Assembly: GCA_029932755.1 (NCBI GenBank)
Contig: JAOZPK010000020.1
Location: 1-23,744 of the forward strand
DNA from: Candidatus Cloacimonadota bacterium
GTDB lineage: Bacteria > Cloacimonadota > Cloacimonadia > Cloacimonadales > TCS61
Direction: 5' to 3'
Length of the DNA stretch: 23,744 nt
The stretch's first letter is position 1. Every line of letters starts with the position of its first letter. The position numbers and the translations under genes were made by a program. Below are positions 15,375-23,143 of this stretch, piece by piece. The notes beneath the pieces were generated by a model. The model worked only from the letters and a program-made list of their open reading frames with translations, had not been told where the DNA came from and did not search any database.

Positions 15375-16274
15375 CTAAAATGCTTTAGCAATTCTGCATG
15401 CTAAAGCCACATTATTTTCTACAAGTCTTATATTTGTTTCTAACGAAGACCCTTTTGTTATTTTCACGATCTCAGCCAGCAGAAAAGGTGTTAATCCTCT
15501 TCCTGTAACACTATTTCTTTTTGCTCTATCCAAAGCAATTTTAATGTGTTCATCCATCTCAGAAAATGGTATTTCATATTTTTTGGGAATTGGATTTGCA
15601 ACTAATATCCCGCTTTTGAAACCAAGTCGCATATTTGTTTTATAAATATCGGTTATCTCTTTTTCAGAATCGATCCTATCAATGCGGATATTACTCTCTG
15701 CAGAATAAAAAGCAGGGAAAAAATCAGTTTGAAATCCATAAACAGGAACACCAAAAGTTTCCAGGATTTCCAGTGTTTTAGGAAGATCCAGAATTGCTTT
15801 AGCTCCGGCAGAGACAACAATAACCGGGGTCTGAGCAAATTCTTTTAGATCTGCAGAAATATCAAATGAATCTTCTGCGCCTCGGTGAACACCACCAACT
15901 CCACCAGTTGCAAAAACTTTTATACCAACCAGATGTGCAGCTATCATTGTGGCAGCAACTGTTGTAGCACCTATTTTCTTGGAAGCTAATATTCTGCTAA
16001 AATCCCTGCGTGATACTTTAGCTACATCTTTGCTGATTGCCAGCATTTCCAGTTCATTATCATTAAGACCAATCTTTATTTTGCCATTCATCAAACAGAT
16101 AGTAGCCGGAACAACACCGGCATCTTCTGCAATCTTCTCCAAATCCTTAGCAACTCGGATATTCTGGGGATACGGCATTCCATGTGAAATTATTGTAGAT
16201 TCCAATGCAATAACAGGTTTATTATTTTTTAATGCTTGTTTTACTTTCTTGTTTATTTCTACAAATTTATTCAT
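15375..16274 (-). CDS. psuG: Pseudouridine-5'-phosphate glycosidase
   Basis: PsuG cleaves the C-C glycosidic bond of pseudouridine 5'-phosphate to uracil and ribose 5-phosphate, salvaging modified nucleoside from RNA turnover. The 299 residues are full length for the family. The signature VIALESTIISHGMPYP (21-36) contains Glu25, equivalent by alignment to E. coli Glu31. VSAGAKAILDLP (154-165) contains Lys159, equivalent to the Schiff-base lysine Lys166. The segments KIGATTVAATM, FATGGVGGVHRGAE (121-134) and NSVTGRGLTPFLL are also family hallmarks. The ATG shares one base with the stop codon of the upstream RlpA-like gene (TAATG), so they are translationally coupled. No pseudouridine kinase (psuK) lies in the window, so the substrate must be phosphorylated by an enzyme encoded elsewhere. 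Confidence 0.93.
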   Translation of the reverse strand: MNKFVEINKKVKQALKNNKPVIALESTIISHGMPYPQNIRVAKDLEKIAEDAGVVPATICLMNGKIKIGLNDNELEMLAISKDVAKVSRRDFSRILASKKIGATTVAATMIAAHLVGIKVFATGGVGGVHRGAEDSFDISADLKEFAQTPVIVVSAGAKAILDLPKTLEILETFGVPVYGFQTDFFPAFYSAESNIRIDRIDSEKEITDIYKTNMRLGFKSGILVANPIPKKYEIPFSEMDEHIKIALDRAKRNSVTGRGLTPFLLAEIVKITKGSSLETNIRLVENNVALACRIAKAF

Positions 16275-16729
16275 TATTTTTCTAAAACTCTTATTTTCAT
16301 TTTTTTAACGCCATATGGTATCAATCCTATTTCTTGTGCAGCTGCTTGAGATAAATCTAAATCTCTTCCTTTAACAAAAGGGCCTCTATCATTCACCCGC
16401 ACAATTACAGATTTTCCGTTATCTTCATTTGTAACTTCTAATTTTGTATTAAAGGGTAGAGTTTTATGAGCACAGGTTAACTTATTCATATCAAAGATCT
16501 CACCATTAGCGGTTTGACGTCCATGGAATTTCTTACCATAATATGAACATACAAAGTAGAACTCATCACCTTTTTTTACTTTTGTTTCATAAGCTCCTGA
16601 TTTCCCGTATCTTTGGTTAAAATGTTTCTTGGAAGCTCCTTTTGTTTTGAATTGTGCATTTGAACTGCATCCAATAAATAATGATATTAATAATGATAAC
16701 CAGATGATTTTGCTCAAAATTCCCTCCAA
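16274..16729 (-). CDS. rlpA: RlpA-like septal lipoprotein (double-psi beta-barrel)
   Basis: RlpA-family lipoproteins bind peptidoglycan and in some bacteria cut denuded glycan strands at the septum. The 151 residues have a hydrophobic signal with lipobox LFIGC and a short linker. The double-psi barrel spans about 58-150: YYGKKFHGRQTANGEIFD, CAHKTLPFNTKLEVTN and VRVNDRGPFVKGRDLDLS. The conserved His in CAHK and Asp in NDRGP, required for lytic activity in P. aeruginosa RlpA, are present. There is no SPOR domain. No ATG exists near the start. The frame opens at TTG 16729, but a TTG four codons later (16717) has GGAGG five bases upstream, giving MSKIIWLSLLISLFIGC and 147 residues, which I think is more likely. 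It is translationally coupled to psuG. Confidence 0.86.
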   Translation of the reverse strand: MEGILSKIIWLSLLISLFIGCSSNAQFKTKGASKKHFNQRYGKSGAYETKVKKGDEFYFVCSYYGKKFHGRQTANGEIFDMNKLTCAHKTLPFNTKLEVTNEDNGKSVIVRVNDRGPFVKGRDLDLSQAAAQEIGLIPYGVKKMKIRVLEK

Positions 16730-16788
16730 CTAACCTTCCATGCATCAAATAATGCAATAATAAAGAATTTGTCTATCAATTTTTCCTA

Positions 16789-16819
16789 TTGACAGAAAAT
16801 GCTCTCCCTCAAGTTTTAT
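16789..16819 (+). promoter_or_regulatory. Putative promoter of the M20 peptidase gene
   Basis: A consensus TTGACA (16789-16794) is followed after 19 bases by TTTTAT (16814-16819), a weak -10. The ribosome site AAAAAGGA (16826-16833) and the ATG at 16840 follow. The spacing is long, so only the -35 is convincing. Confidence 0.35.
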
Positions 16820-16839
16820 TTAAATAAAAAGGATATTTT

Positions 16840-17964
16840 ATGAAGGGAACACTTATAGATTATTTTATTTCGCTGATCAAGATCGATAGTGAATCTAAAA
16901 ATGAAAAAACAGTAGCTATGAAGATTGCGGAAGATCTACGTGAACTTGGGGCAGAAGTTACTTTTGATAATGCTCATGAAAAAACCGGTGGGAATATTGG
17001 AAACCTTTACGGTTACTTCAATGGAAATATTGATAAAAAACCAATTCTTTTCTGTGCACACATGGATACAGTAGTTCCGGGAAATGGTATCAAACCACAG
17101 ATCAAAGACGATAGGATAACAACTGACGGCACAACAATTCTCGGTGCTGATGATAAATCGGGAATTGCTGAAGTGATTTGGGCAATAAAGGAGATCAAGG
17201 AAGCTGAAGAAGATCATGCTTCCATCGAGATTTTGTTTACTATTTCGGAAGAGATCGGACTTCTGGGTGCAAAACTAGTTGATTTATCAAATATAAAATC
17301 TGAGTTTGGATATGCTCTCGATTCACATAAAATTGGACATGTTGTTACCGGAGCTCCCTCTCAAAATAGCATGAAATTCACAATTCACGGAAAAGAATCC
17401 CATGCTGGCGCAGCTCCCGAATTTGGTGTGAGTGCAATTCAAGTTGCATCGGAAGCAATTTCTAAAATGAAGCTGGGTAGAATTGATGAAGAAACTACCT
17501 GCAATATTGGAATAATAGAAGGTGGAACTGCAACTAATATTATTCCTAAAGAAATTATTATAAAAGCTGAAGCAAGAAGCCATAATTCTGATAAATTACA
17601 AAAAATTACAGATAATATTAAGCAAATATTAATTGATACTGCAGCAAAATATAAACTTGGTGATTTCCAAGCTTCTGTTGAATCAATTATCCAAAAGGAA
17701 TATCCGGCATTTGTACTTGAAAATAATGATCCGTGTATACTACTTGCTAAAAAAGCTACTGAGAACATTGGTCTGCCTTTTAAAAGTGAAGTCAGTGGTG
17801 GTGGTAGTGATGCTAATATCTTTAACTATAGGGGCATGAAAATGGCGGTTATTGGAAGCGGCATGGAAGATGTTCATACTGTTAATGAATATATTAAGCT
17901 CGTTGATTTGGAAAATGGTACTAAGTGGGTTAAAGAAGTTATCAGAGAATATTCGAAAAGATAA
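16840..17964 (+). CDS. PepT-like M20 family metallopeptidase
   Basis: A di-zinc aminopeptidase of the M20 family, of the PepT-like type of about 370 residues. Metal ligands and catalytic residues are visible: FCAHMDTV (His74, Asp76), LGADDKSG (Asp104, bridging), ISEEIGLLGA (Glu137 general base, Glu138), YALDSH (Asp161) and EDVHTVNE (His346). The inserted dimerisation domain lies at about 170-285, with KESHAGAAPEFGVSAI. PepT removes N-terminal residues from tripeptides; the PepT-like group is less well characterised, and a dipeptidase or other acyl-amino-acid hydrolase remains possible. It stands alone on the plus strand, divergent from rlpA. A hairpin and a repeat follow it before dapB. Confidence 0.87.
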   Translation: MKGTLIDYFISLIKIDSESKNEKTVAMKIAEDLRELGAEVTFDNAHEKTGGNIGNLYGYFNGNIDKKPILFCAHMDTVVPGNGIKPQIKDDRITTDGTTILGADDKSGIAEVIWAIKEIKEAEEDHASIEILFTISEEIGLLGAKLVDLSNIKSEFGYALDSHKIGHVVTGAPSQNSMKFTIHGKESHAGAAPEFGVSAIQVASEAISKMKLGRIDEETTCNIGIIEGGTATNIIPKEIIIKAEARSHNSDKLQKITDNIKQILIDTAAKYKLGDFQASVESIIQKEYPAFVLENNDPCILLAKKATENIGLPFKSEVSGGGSDANIFNYRGMKMAVIGSGMEDVHTVNEYIKLVDLENGTKWVKEVIREYSKR

Positions 17965-18013
17965 AATAGAGTGTAATAGCAAACAAAAAACATTGTTCGG
18001 TTCAGTTTGTGAA

Positions 18014-18055
18014 GAAACAATGATGGTTCGACTCCGCTCACCATTACATTGTTTC
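18014..18055 (+). terminator. Possible terminator hairpin after the M20 peptidase gene
   Basis: GAAACAATG (18014-18022) pairs perfectly with CATTGTTTC (18047-18055). An inner ATGG/CCAT pair is offset by two bulged bases. The 14-base loop is TTCGACTCCGCTCA. A T-rich stretch (TATTTGTTTTTAATT) follows. The loop looks like a dispersed repeat core, so the hairpin may be a mobile repeat used as a terminator. Confidence 0.5.
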
Positions 18056-18084
18056 TATTTGTTTTTAATTCTTCCTAAACTTGT

Positions 18085-18121
18085 GTCATCCTGAGTGCTG
18101 CGAAGCAGTGTATCGAAGGAT
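18085..18121 (+). repeat. GTCATCCTGAG-type intergenic repeat
   Basis: The element starts GTCATCCTGAGTG, has a small inner hairpin CTGC-GAA-GCAG (18098-18108), and ends TATCGAAGGAT. Its start resembles the ends of the nested element at 15238 and the translated segment at 8409. Repeats of this look are common between genes in many bacterial genomes. Confidence 0.6.
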
Positions 18122-18169
18122 AAACACTAATTAATTGGACACTTTTGTTCGCTATAGTTCGTTGTTAAA

Positions 18170-18175
18170 TATAAT
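18170..18175 (+). promoter_or_regulatory. Putative -10 element of the dapB operon promoter
   Basis: A perfect TATAAT lies 17 bases before the dapB ATG. The best -35 candidate is TTGTTC (18145-18150) at a long 19-base spacing. With this -10 the transcript would start near 18182 and the leader would be very short, so another start further upstream is also possible. Confidence 0.4.
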
Positions 18176-18192
18176 CGTAAAAAGGATAAAAT

Positions 18193-18930
18193 ATGTTAAA
18201 AATTGCATTAATTGGCTATGGTCAGATGGGTAAACTCATTGAGCAGATTGCTCAGAACAACGATTGTGAAATTGTAGCAATAATAGATCCGCTTCTTGGA
18301 AATGAGATAACCACTAAAACAATTACCGATGCTGATGTATGCATTGAATTCTCTACACCAGATGCTGCCTTTGGCAACATCAAGAAATTAATTGAGTTGG
18401 GTAAGAATGTTGTTTCAGGCACTACCGGCTGGTACGACAAGCTTGATAAAATAAAATTGATGGTTGAAAAAAAGGGTACGGGATTTATTTACGGTTCAAA
18501 TTTTTCTATTGGGATGAACCTGTTCTTCTCGATAATAAAGTCTACTGCAAAATTAATGAACTATGCAGAAGAATACGACCTTTACGGGTTAGAGATGCAT
18601 CATAAAAAAAAGAAAGACAGCCCTTCCGGAACTGCAAAAGTTCTTTCTGAAATCATCTTGAAAAATATTGATAGGAAAACTTTAGCTAAATATGAAAAGC
18701 TTAATAGGAAGATTGAAAAAAATGAATTCCATTTTGCCAGTGTTCGCAGTGGGTATATCCCGGGAATGCACTCTATCAGCTTTGATTCGGAATCTGATAC
18801 AATTGAGCTAAAACACACTGCACGTAACAGAAACGGACTTGCAATGGGTACAATAAAAGCAGCAAAATGGATCAATGATAAGACCGGATTTTATAATTTT
18901 ACTAATAAATTAAACGAGATAATAGGTTAA
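18193..18930 (+). CDS. dapB: 4-hydroxy-tetrahydrodipicolinate reductase
   Basis: DapB reduces 4-hydroxy-tetrahydrodipicolinate with NAD(P)H in the lysine and meso-diaminopimelate pathway. The 245 residues include the dinucleotide-binding loop IGYGQMGKLI (7-16) and the family segment VSGTTGW (74-80). The catalytic signature HHKKKKDSPSGTA (136-148) has His136, His137 and Lys140, matching E. coli His159, His160 and Lys163. The closing segment HTARNRNGLAMGTIKAAKW is also typical. AAAGGA lies six bases before the ATG. It is the first gene of a tight unit and precedes dapF by six bases. The dapA and aminotransferase steps are not in this window. Confidence 0.95.
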   Translation: MLKIALIGYGQMGKLIEQIAQNNDCEIVAIIDPLLGNEITTKTITDADVCIEFSTPDAAFGNIKKLIELGKNVVSGTTGWYDKLDKIKLMVEKKGTGFIYGSNFSIGMNLFFSIIKSTAKLMNYAEEYDLYGLEMHHKKKKDSPSGTAKVLSEIILKNIDRKTLAKYEKLNRKIEKNEFHFASVRSGYIPGMHSISFDSESDTIELKHTARNRNGLAMGTIKAAKWINDKTGFYNFTNKLNEIIG

Positions 18931-18936
18931 TCTTAT

Positions 18937-19719
18937 ATGAAATTAAACTTCTTTAAAATGCACGCTCAAGGTAATGATTACATCTATTTCGATCTGATCG
19001 ATAAACCACTCCCCAAGATAGACTTTCCCAAACTGGCAATAAAACTCTCTAATAGAAATTTCAGTATCGGTTCAGATGGAATAGTTCTGATACTAGACTC
19101 TGAAACCAGCAATGCCAAAATGAGAATGTTCAATGCAGATGGTTCTGAAGGAAAGATGTGCGGTTCAGCTCTACGCTGTGTCTCATATTATCTTTCGCAA
19201 AGATTAGAAAAGAATAAGATAACCGTTGAAACCCTTGCCGGCAATAGAACAGGACTGATCAAAGATGAAGAAGAAATATCGGTAACAATTGATCTTGGTA
19301 TTCCTGAGTTTATTCAGAGTGAAAACATCACAATAAATAATCTTGAAGGAAGTTTGATCTCGCTTGGAAATCCGCATTTTGTTACTTTCTTGGAATCTCT
19401 TTCTGAGAATATCGCCAAATATCAGGGTCCAATCATTGATAATCCTGCTTTCTTTCCAGATGGGATCAATGTTGAATTTGTAAAAGTGATAAATAAAAAT
19501 GAAATTGAAATAAAAGTTTGGGAACGTGGAAGTGGAGTAACTCTTGCCTGTGGAACCGGAGCTTGTGCTGCAAGTTTTTGCGGAATAAAGAAGGGTTTTC
19601 TAACGTCTCCAATTAAAGTACAAATGCCAGGCGGAAGTGTAACTGTTGAGCTAAAAAAAAGCAATATCTTCCTAACCGGTAAAGTTGAACATGTGTTTAG
19701 CGGCAGTATAGAAATATGA
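18937..19719 (+). CDS. dapF: Diaminopimelate epimerase
   Basis: DapF interconverts LL- and meso-diaminopimelate without a cofactor, using two cysteines; meso-DAP is the peptidoglycan cross-link residue and the lysine precursor. Both catalytic cysteines are present in 260 residues: Cys75 in MFNADGSEGKMCGSALRC and Cys205 in LACGTGACAA. The N-terminal FFKMHAQGNDYIYFD and the mirror-image two-domain layout fit the family, as do LGNPHFV and WERGSG. It lies six bases after dapB, and its last four bases overlap the next gene (ATGA), so it is part of one transcript with coupled translation. Confidence 0.96.
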   Translation: MKLNFFKMHAQGNDYIYFDLIDKPLPKIDFPKLAIKLSNRNFSIGSDGIVLILDSETSNAKMRMFNADGSEGKMCGSALRCVSYYLSQRLEKNKITVETLAGNRTGLIKDEEEISVTIDLGIPEFIQSENITINNLEGSLISLGNPHFVTFLESLSENIAKYQGPIIDNPAFFPDGINVEFVKVINKNEIEIKVWERGSGVTLACGTGACAASFCGIKKGFLTSPIKVQMPGGSVTVELKKSNIFLTGKVEHVFSGSIEI

Positions 19720-20039
19720 AAAAATATTTATTTATTATTATCATAATTTTGTTGGTTGTTTCCCTTCAAGCAGAAAGTAAATGGCTGGGGAAAGATAAAG
19801 TTCTGCATTTTACCGGAAGTGCATTTCTAACTTACTGGAATTATGGGATTAATAAAGATATTCTGGAGCATTCCTCCAAAAAAAGTGTATATTTTGCAGT
19901 TTCGTTTACACTTGCATTGGGAACAATAAAAGAATATAGTGATAAAAAACTTAAAAAAACCGGTTTCAATTGGCATGATCTAGCTTATGATACAGTCGGA
20001 GTAATCACCGGAATTGTATTAATAAATAATTTGAGGTAA
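19716..20039 (+). CDS. YfiM/DUF2279-like small exported protein
   Basis: A 107-residue protein with an N-terminal hydrophobic signal or anchor (1-17, ending LVVSLQAES). The remainder has DKVLHFTGSAFLTYW (27-41), a second hydrophobic stretch (about 56-72), KEYSDKKLKK and NWHDLAYDTVGVITGIVL. The pattern DKxLHF ... KExxD ... DLxxDxxGxxxG resembles the YfiM/DUF2279 group of small envelope proteins of unknown role. No lipobox cysteine is present, so it is likely an inner-membrane or periplasmic protein. It overlaps dapF by four bases and precedes the RodZ-like gene by five, which places it in an envelope-related operon. Function unknown. Confidence 0.65.
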   Translation: MKKYLFIIIIILLVVSLQAESKWLGKDKVLHFTGSAFLTYWNYGINKDILEHSSKKSVYFAVSFTLALGTIKEYSDKKLKKTGFNWHDLAYDTVGVITGIVLINNLR

Positions 20040-20044
20040 ATAGT

Positions 20045-20677
20045 ATGGAAAATACTGTAGAGAATATAACTATTGGAGAATATCTACAAACGATAAGAGA
20101 GAAGAAGAATCTGACACTTGAGGATATTTTTGAAATCACAAAGATAAGGGTGCGGCTTTTAGAAAAACTTGAAAGTAATCTCTTTGATGACCTAGGTGGG
20201 ATCGGTTATGCAAAAGCTATGATATTAACTTATGCTAAAGCACTTGGGATAACCGAAGATCAGATTCATGAACTCTTGCAAAATCAGTTTAATACAAAAC
20301 CACAATATATATCTAAAAGCATTTCTACTCAACCCAGAAAGTTTTTACTTCCTACGAAAATATTTTCCGTAATGCTGCTTATTATTGTTATTGTATTTCT
20401 TTCATATTTTGTTATTAATTTATATAAAGACGGAATTCTCACATGGCCCCCTTTTAAAAAAGCAAATGCAGGAATGGAAATAAAGCCCAAAGAAAAAACA
20501 GAAAAACCATTGGAAATCGAAAGTAAAAGAATTGTTCCTAAAAGTAAAAAAGAAGATGAAATGGTTTTGGTGGAACAGGTAGAAAAACCTAAAGTAAATG
20601 CAATAGATGATTCTACTGATCATCTTAATGAACTGCTATTCAAAGATAAAAAGAGCCCCTTTAATTACGACGAATAA
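20045..20677 (+). CDS. RodZ-like helix-turn-helix membrane protein
   Basis: A 210-residue bitopic protein. The N-terminal 15-80 is an Xre-type HTH domain of the RodZ kind (GEYLQTIREKKNLTLEDI, then TKIRVRLLEKLESNLFDDLGG and GYAKAMILTYAKALG). A single transmembrane helix lies at about 104-125 (FSVMLLIIVIVFLSYFVINL). The segment after it (126-210) is charged and Lys/Glu-rich and appears disordered. In rod-shaped bacteria RodZ links MreB to the elongation machinery. The usual periplasmic DUF4115-like beta domain is absent here, so this is a short form; a function in shape control is inferred. It sits five bases after the DUF2279-like gene and nine bases before the radical SAM gene. Confidence 0.78.
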   Translation: MENTVENITIGEYLQTIREKKNLTLEDIFEITKIRVRLLEKLESNLFDDLGGIGYAKAMILTYAKALGITEDQIHELLQNQFNTKPQYISKSISTQPRKFLLPTKIFSVMLLIIVIVFLSYFVINLYKDGILTWPPFKKANAGMEIKPKEKTEKPLEIESKRIVPKSKKEDEMVLVEQVEKPKVNAIDDSTDHLNELLFKDKKSPFNYDE

Positions 20678-20686
20678 TATCGATAT

Positions 20687-23143
20687 ATGAATAAAGTAAA
20701 ATACGAACACCTTCTGGCGTCCGTTCTGAAGCCTGCACGTTATATAAATAATGAATTGAACAGTTATGGGAAAACACCTTCAAATGATCGTGTGAATTTC
20801 TGCCTTGCCTTCCCCGATGTTTATGAAATCGGCTTTTCACATCTTGGAATTAAAATTCTCTATACAATTCTTAATAACGATGCAGATGCTGTTGCTGACC
20901 GCGTTTATGCACCATGGCCGGATTTCGGAGAATTGCTCATAAAGGAAAATATCCCTCTTTTTGGAATTGAAAGTTCTGTTGCCTGTTCCGATTTCGATGT
21001 AATTGGTTTTACTCTGCAATCCGAACTTACTTTTACCAATGTTCTTTACATGCTGGAGTTAGCGAATATTCCACTTTTGAATGTAGATAGAAATGAAGAT
21101 AATCCGATAATATTGGGTGGTGGTCCTGCTGGAGCAAATCCAATGCCGCTTTCAATTTTCTTTGATGCCATTCTCATTGGCGATGGAGAAGATGCAATTA
21201 TAGAGATCAAAGATGCATTAAAGAAAACAAAACAAAAAAGTAGAATTGAAAAACTTTCTACATTAGCTTATATTGAAGGAGTTTATGTTCCAATACTTCA
21301 TAAAAAGAAAACAATAAAAATACGTAAATTCATGGACTTCAACAACCTTGATAAATCGCATAAGAATCAGCTTATCCCGTGGGTCCAGCCAACTCATTAC
21401 CGGTACGTTGCTGAAATCATGCGAGGTTGTTCCAAAGGCTGCAGATTCTGTTTTGCTGGAATGTTCTATCGTCCTGTCCGTGAGCGCGATCCAAAGATCA
21501 TTCTTGAACAATTAGTCAAAGAAATTGGTGAATACGGTTGGAGTGAAGCAGCACTTACTTCGCTCTCTTCCAGTGATTATTCCTGTATAAAACCACTTTT
21601 ACTTGATATTTATAACAACATAGATAAATCCAGTTTATCTCTACCATCAATGCGGGTGGACAGCATTGATGATGACCTGACAAAATTGATGAGTGCAATG
21701 CGGCAAACAGGACTTACACTCGCACCGGAAGCCGGAAGCCAAAGATTACGTGATATTATCAATAAGAATATAACTGAAGAAGATATTTTTAAAAGTATTC
21801 AAATTGCACTTAATAACGGCTGGCGACTGGTCAAATTATATTTCATGATCGGACTTCCCTTTGAAAACGATGATGACATTCAGGGAATTATTAAACTTAT
21901 TGAGGATATCATAAAAATATCAGGGAAAAGACTACAGATCAATGTTGCCATCTCACCCTTCGTACCCAAACCCTTCACACCTTTTCAGTGGGCAAAGATG
22001 GACAATAAAGAAACAATGCTTTCTAAAATTTATCAAATCCGCAATGGACTTAAAAAATATAAATTCGTAAAAGTAAAATATCATGAAGTGGATACTTCTA
22101 TTTTAGAATGCATTATCGGGCGAGGTGATAAAATAGTTGGCAAGCTTATTTATAAAGCATATAATTATGGTGCGAAATTTGATGGTTGGAACGAGCATTT
22201 TAATTACCGGCTCTGGCAAACTGCAATTGATGATCTGAATATTGATATTTCAAATTACACAGATGCAATAGATTTAGAAAAAACTCTTCCCTGGGATCAA
22301 ATTAATATTGAAATAACAAAGAAATTTTTATTAGAAGAATGGAGAAAAGCAAAAGAAATTCAGTTAACAGAAGATTGCCGCGACGGAGTTTGTACATACT
22401 GTGGTATCTGTGATAAAGAAGTACAACCTCAATATGCTCCTCATAAAGAAATACCTTCTTTCAAAATTGCAGTGGATGAACAATCTAATGTTCCAAATAT
22501 TCATTATCGTGTTTTCTTCAGTAAATTAGACAGATTACGATTTGTTGCTCATCTTGATACAATGCGGATGATCCACAATATTTTGCGTGCTGTAGATCTG
22601 CCGGTTGTGTTTTCTCATGGTTACAATATTCATCCTAAAGCTGCCTTGGGAGCTCCGTTGCCACTTGGTGTGCAGGGTGAGAATGAATATTTTGATTTTG
22701 TGCTAAAAGAAGAAACTTCAACTGAATTCATCTTTGCACAATTTGCTAAAGTTATGCCAAAACAACTTAAACTTAAAAAAGTGATCCCAATTGAAAACAA
22801 ACAAATGCGTGCTATGGATTACTATCAATTTGAAAAGATCTCAGTTTTACCACCTGATGGATATTCTGAAACCTTCTTTAATAAGACAATTGAATTTAAT
22901 AAAGCAGAAGAATGGTCATTTACACGAATTCGCAAAGGTAAAGCAAAAACAGGTAACCTTAAAAGTATAATCCATGAAATAAGTTGGGATAACAATGAAC
23001 TGACTGTGATTAAGAAAACTGTTGGTGCCAGTATTTTTGATTGTTTACAGCATATCTATGAAATAGAAAGAGATAACACAAACGATTTTGAGATCATCCG
23101 CCGTGAATTGATTCATGAAATATTATTGGAGAATTTAAAATGA
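20687..23143 (+). CDS. B12-binding-like radical SAM protein fused to DUF2344 (TIGR03960/TIGR03936 type)
   Basis: An 818-residue two-part protein. The N-terminal region (about 30-190) resembles the cobalamin-binding-like domain of B12-type radical SAM proteins (FPDVYEIGFSHLG, ILGGGPAGANPMPL). The radical SAM core (about 235-460) holds the cluster motif CSKGCRFC (Cys248, Cys252, Cys255) followed by FAGMFYRPVRERDP, plus APEAGSQRLRDIINK. A second cysteine group, CRDGVCTYCGIC (564-575), suggests an extra metal site before the DUF2344 domain (about 605-818, YRVFFSKLDRLRFVAHLD and GYNIHPKAALGAPLPLG). In many bacteria the two modules precede ribonuclease G and ribosomal protein genes; the reaction is unknown. 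Here the stop codon overlaps the ispG start (ATGA), giving translational coupling. Confidence 0.88.
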   Translation: MNKVKYEHLLASVLKPARYINNELNSYGKTPSNDRVNFCLAFPDVYEIGFSHLGIKILYTILNNDADAVADRVYAPWPDFGELLIKENIPLFGIESSVACSDFDVIGFTLQSELTFTNVLYMLELANIPLLNVDRNEDNPIILGGGPAGANPMPLSIFFDAILIGDGEDAIIEIKDALKKTKQKSRIEKLSTLAYIEGVYVPILHKKKTIKIRKFMDFNNLDKSHKNQLIPWVQPTHYRYVAEIMRGCSKGCRFCFAGMFYRPVRERDPKIILEQLVKEIGEYGWSEAALTSLSSSDYSCIKPLLLDIYNNIDKSSLSLPSMRVDSIDDDLTKLMSAMRQTGLTLAPEAGSQRLRDIINKNITEEDIFKSIQIALNNGWRLVKLYFMIGLPFENDDDIQGIIKLIEDIIKISGKRLQINVAISPFVPKPFTPFQWAKMDNKETMLSKIYQIRNGLKKYKFVKVKYHEVDTSILECIIGRGDKIVGKLIYKAYNYGAKFDGWNEHFNYRLWQTAIDDLNIDISNYTDAIDLEKTLPWDQINIEITKKFLLEEWRKAKEIQLTEDCRDGVCTYCGICDKEVQPQYAPHKEIPSFKIAVDEQSNVPNIHYRVFFSKLDRLRFVAHLDTMRMIHNILRAVDLPVVFSHGYNIHPKAALGAPLPLGVQGENEYFDFVLKEETSTEFIFAQFAKVMPKQLKLKKVIPIENKQMRAMDYYQFEKISVLPPDGYSETFFNKTIEFNKAEEWSFTRIRKGKAKTGNLKSIIHEISWDNNELTVIKKTVGASIFDCLQHIYEIERDNTNDFEIIRRELIHEILLENLK

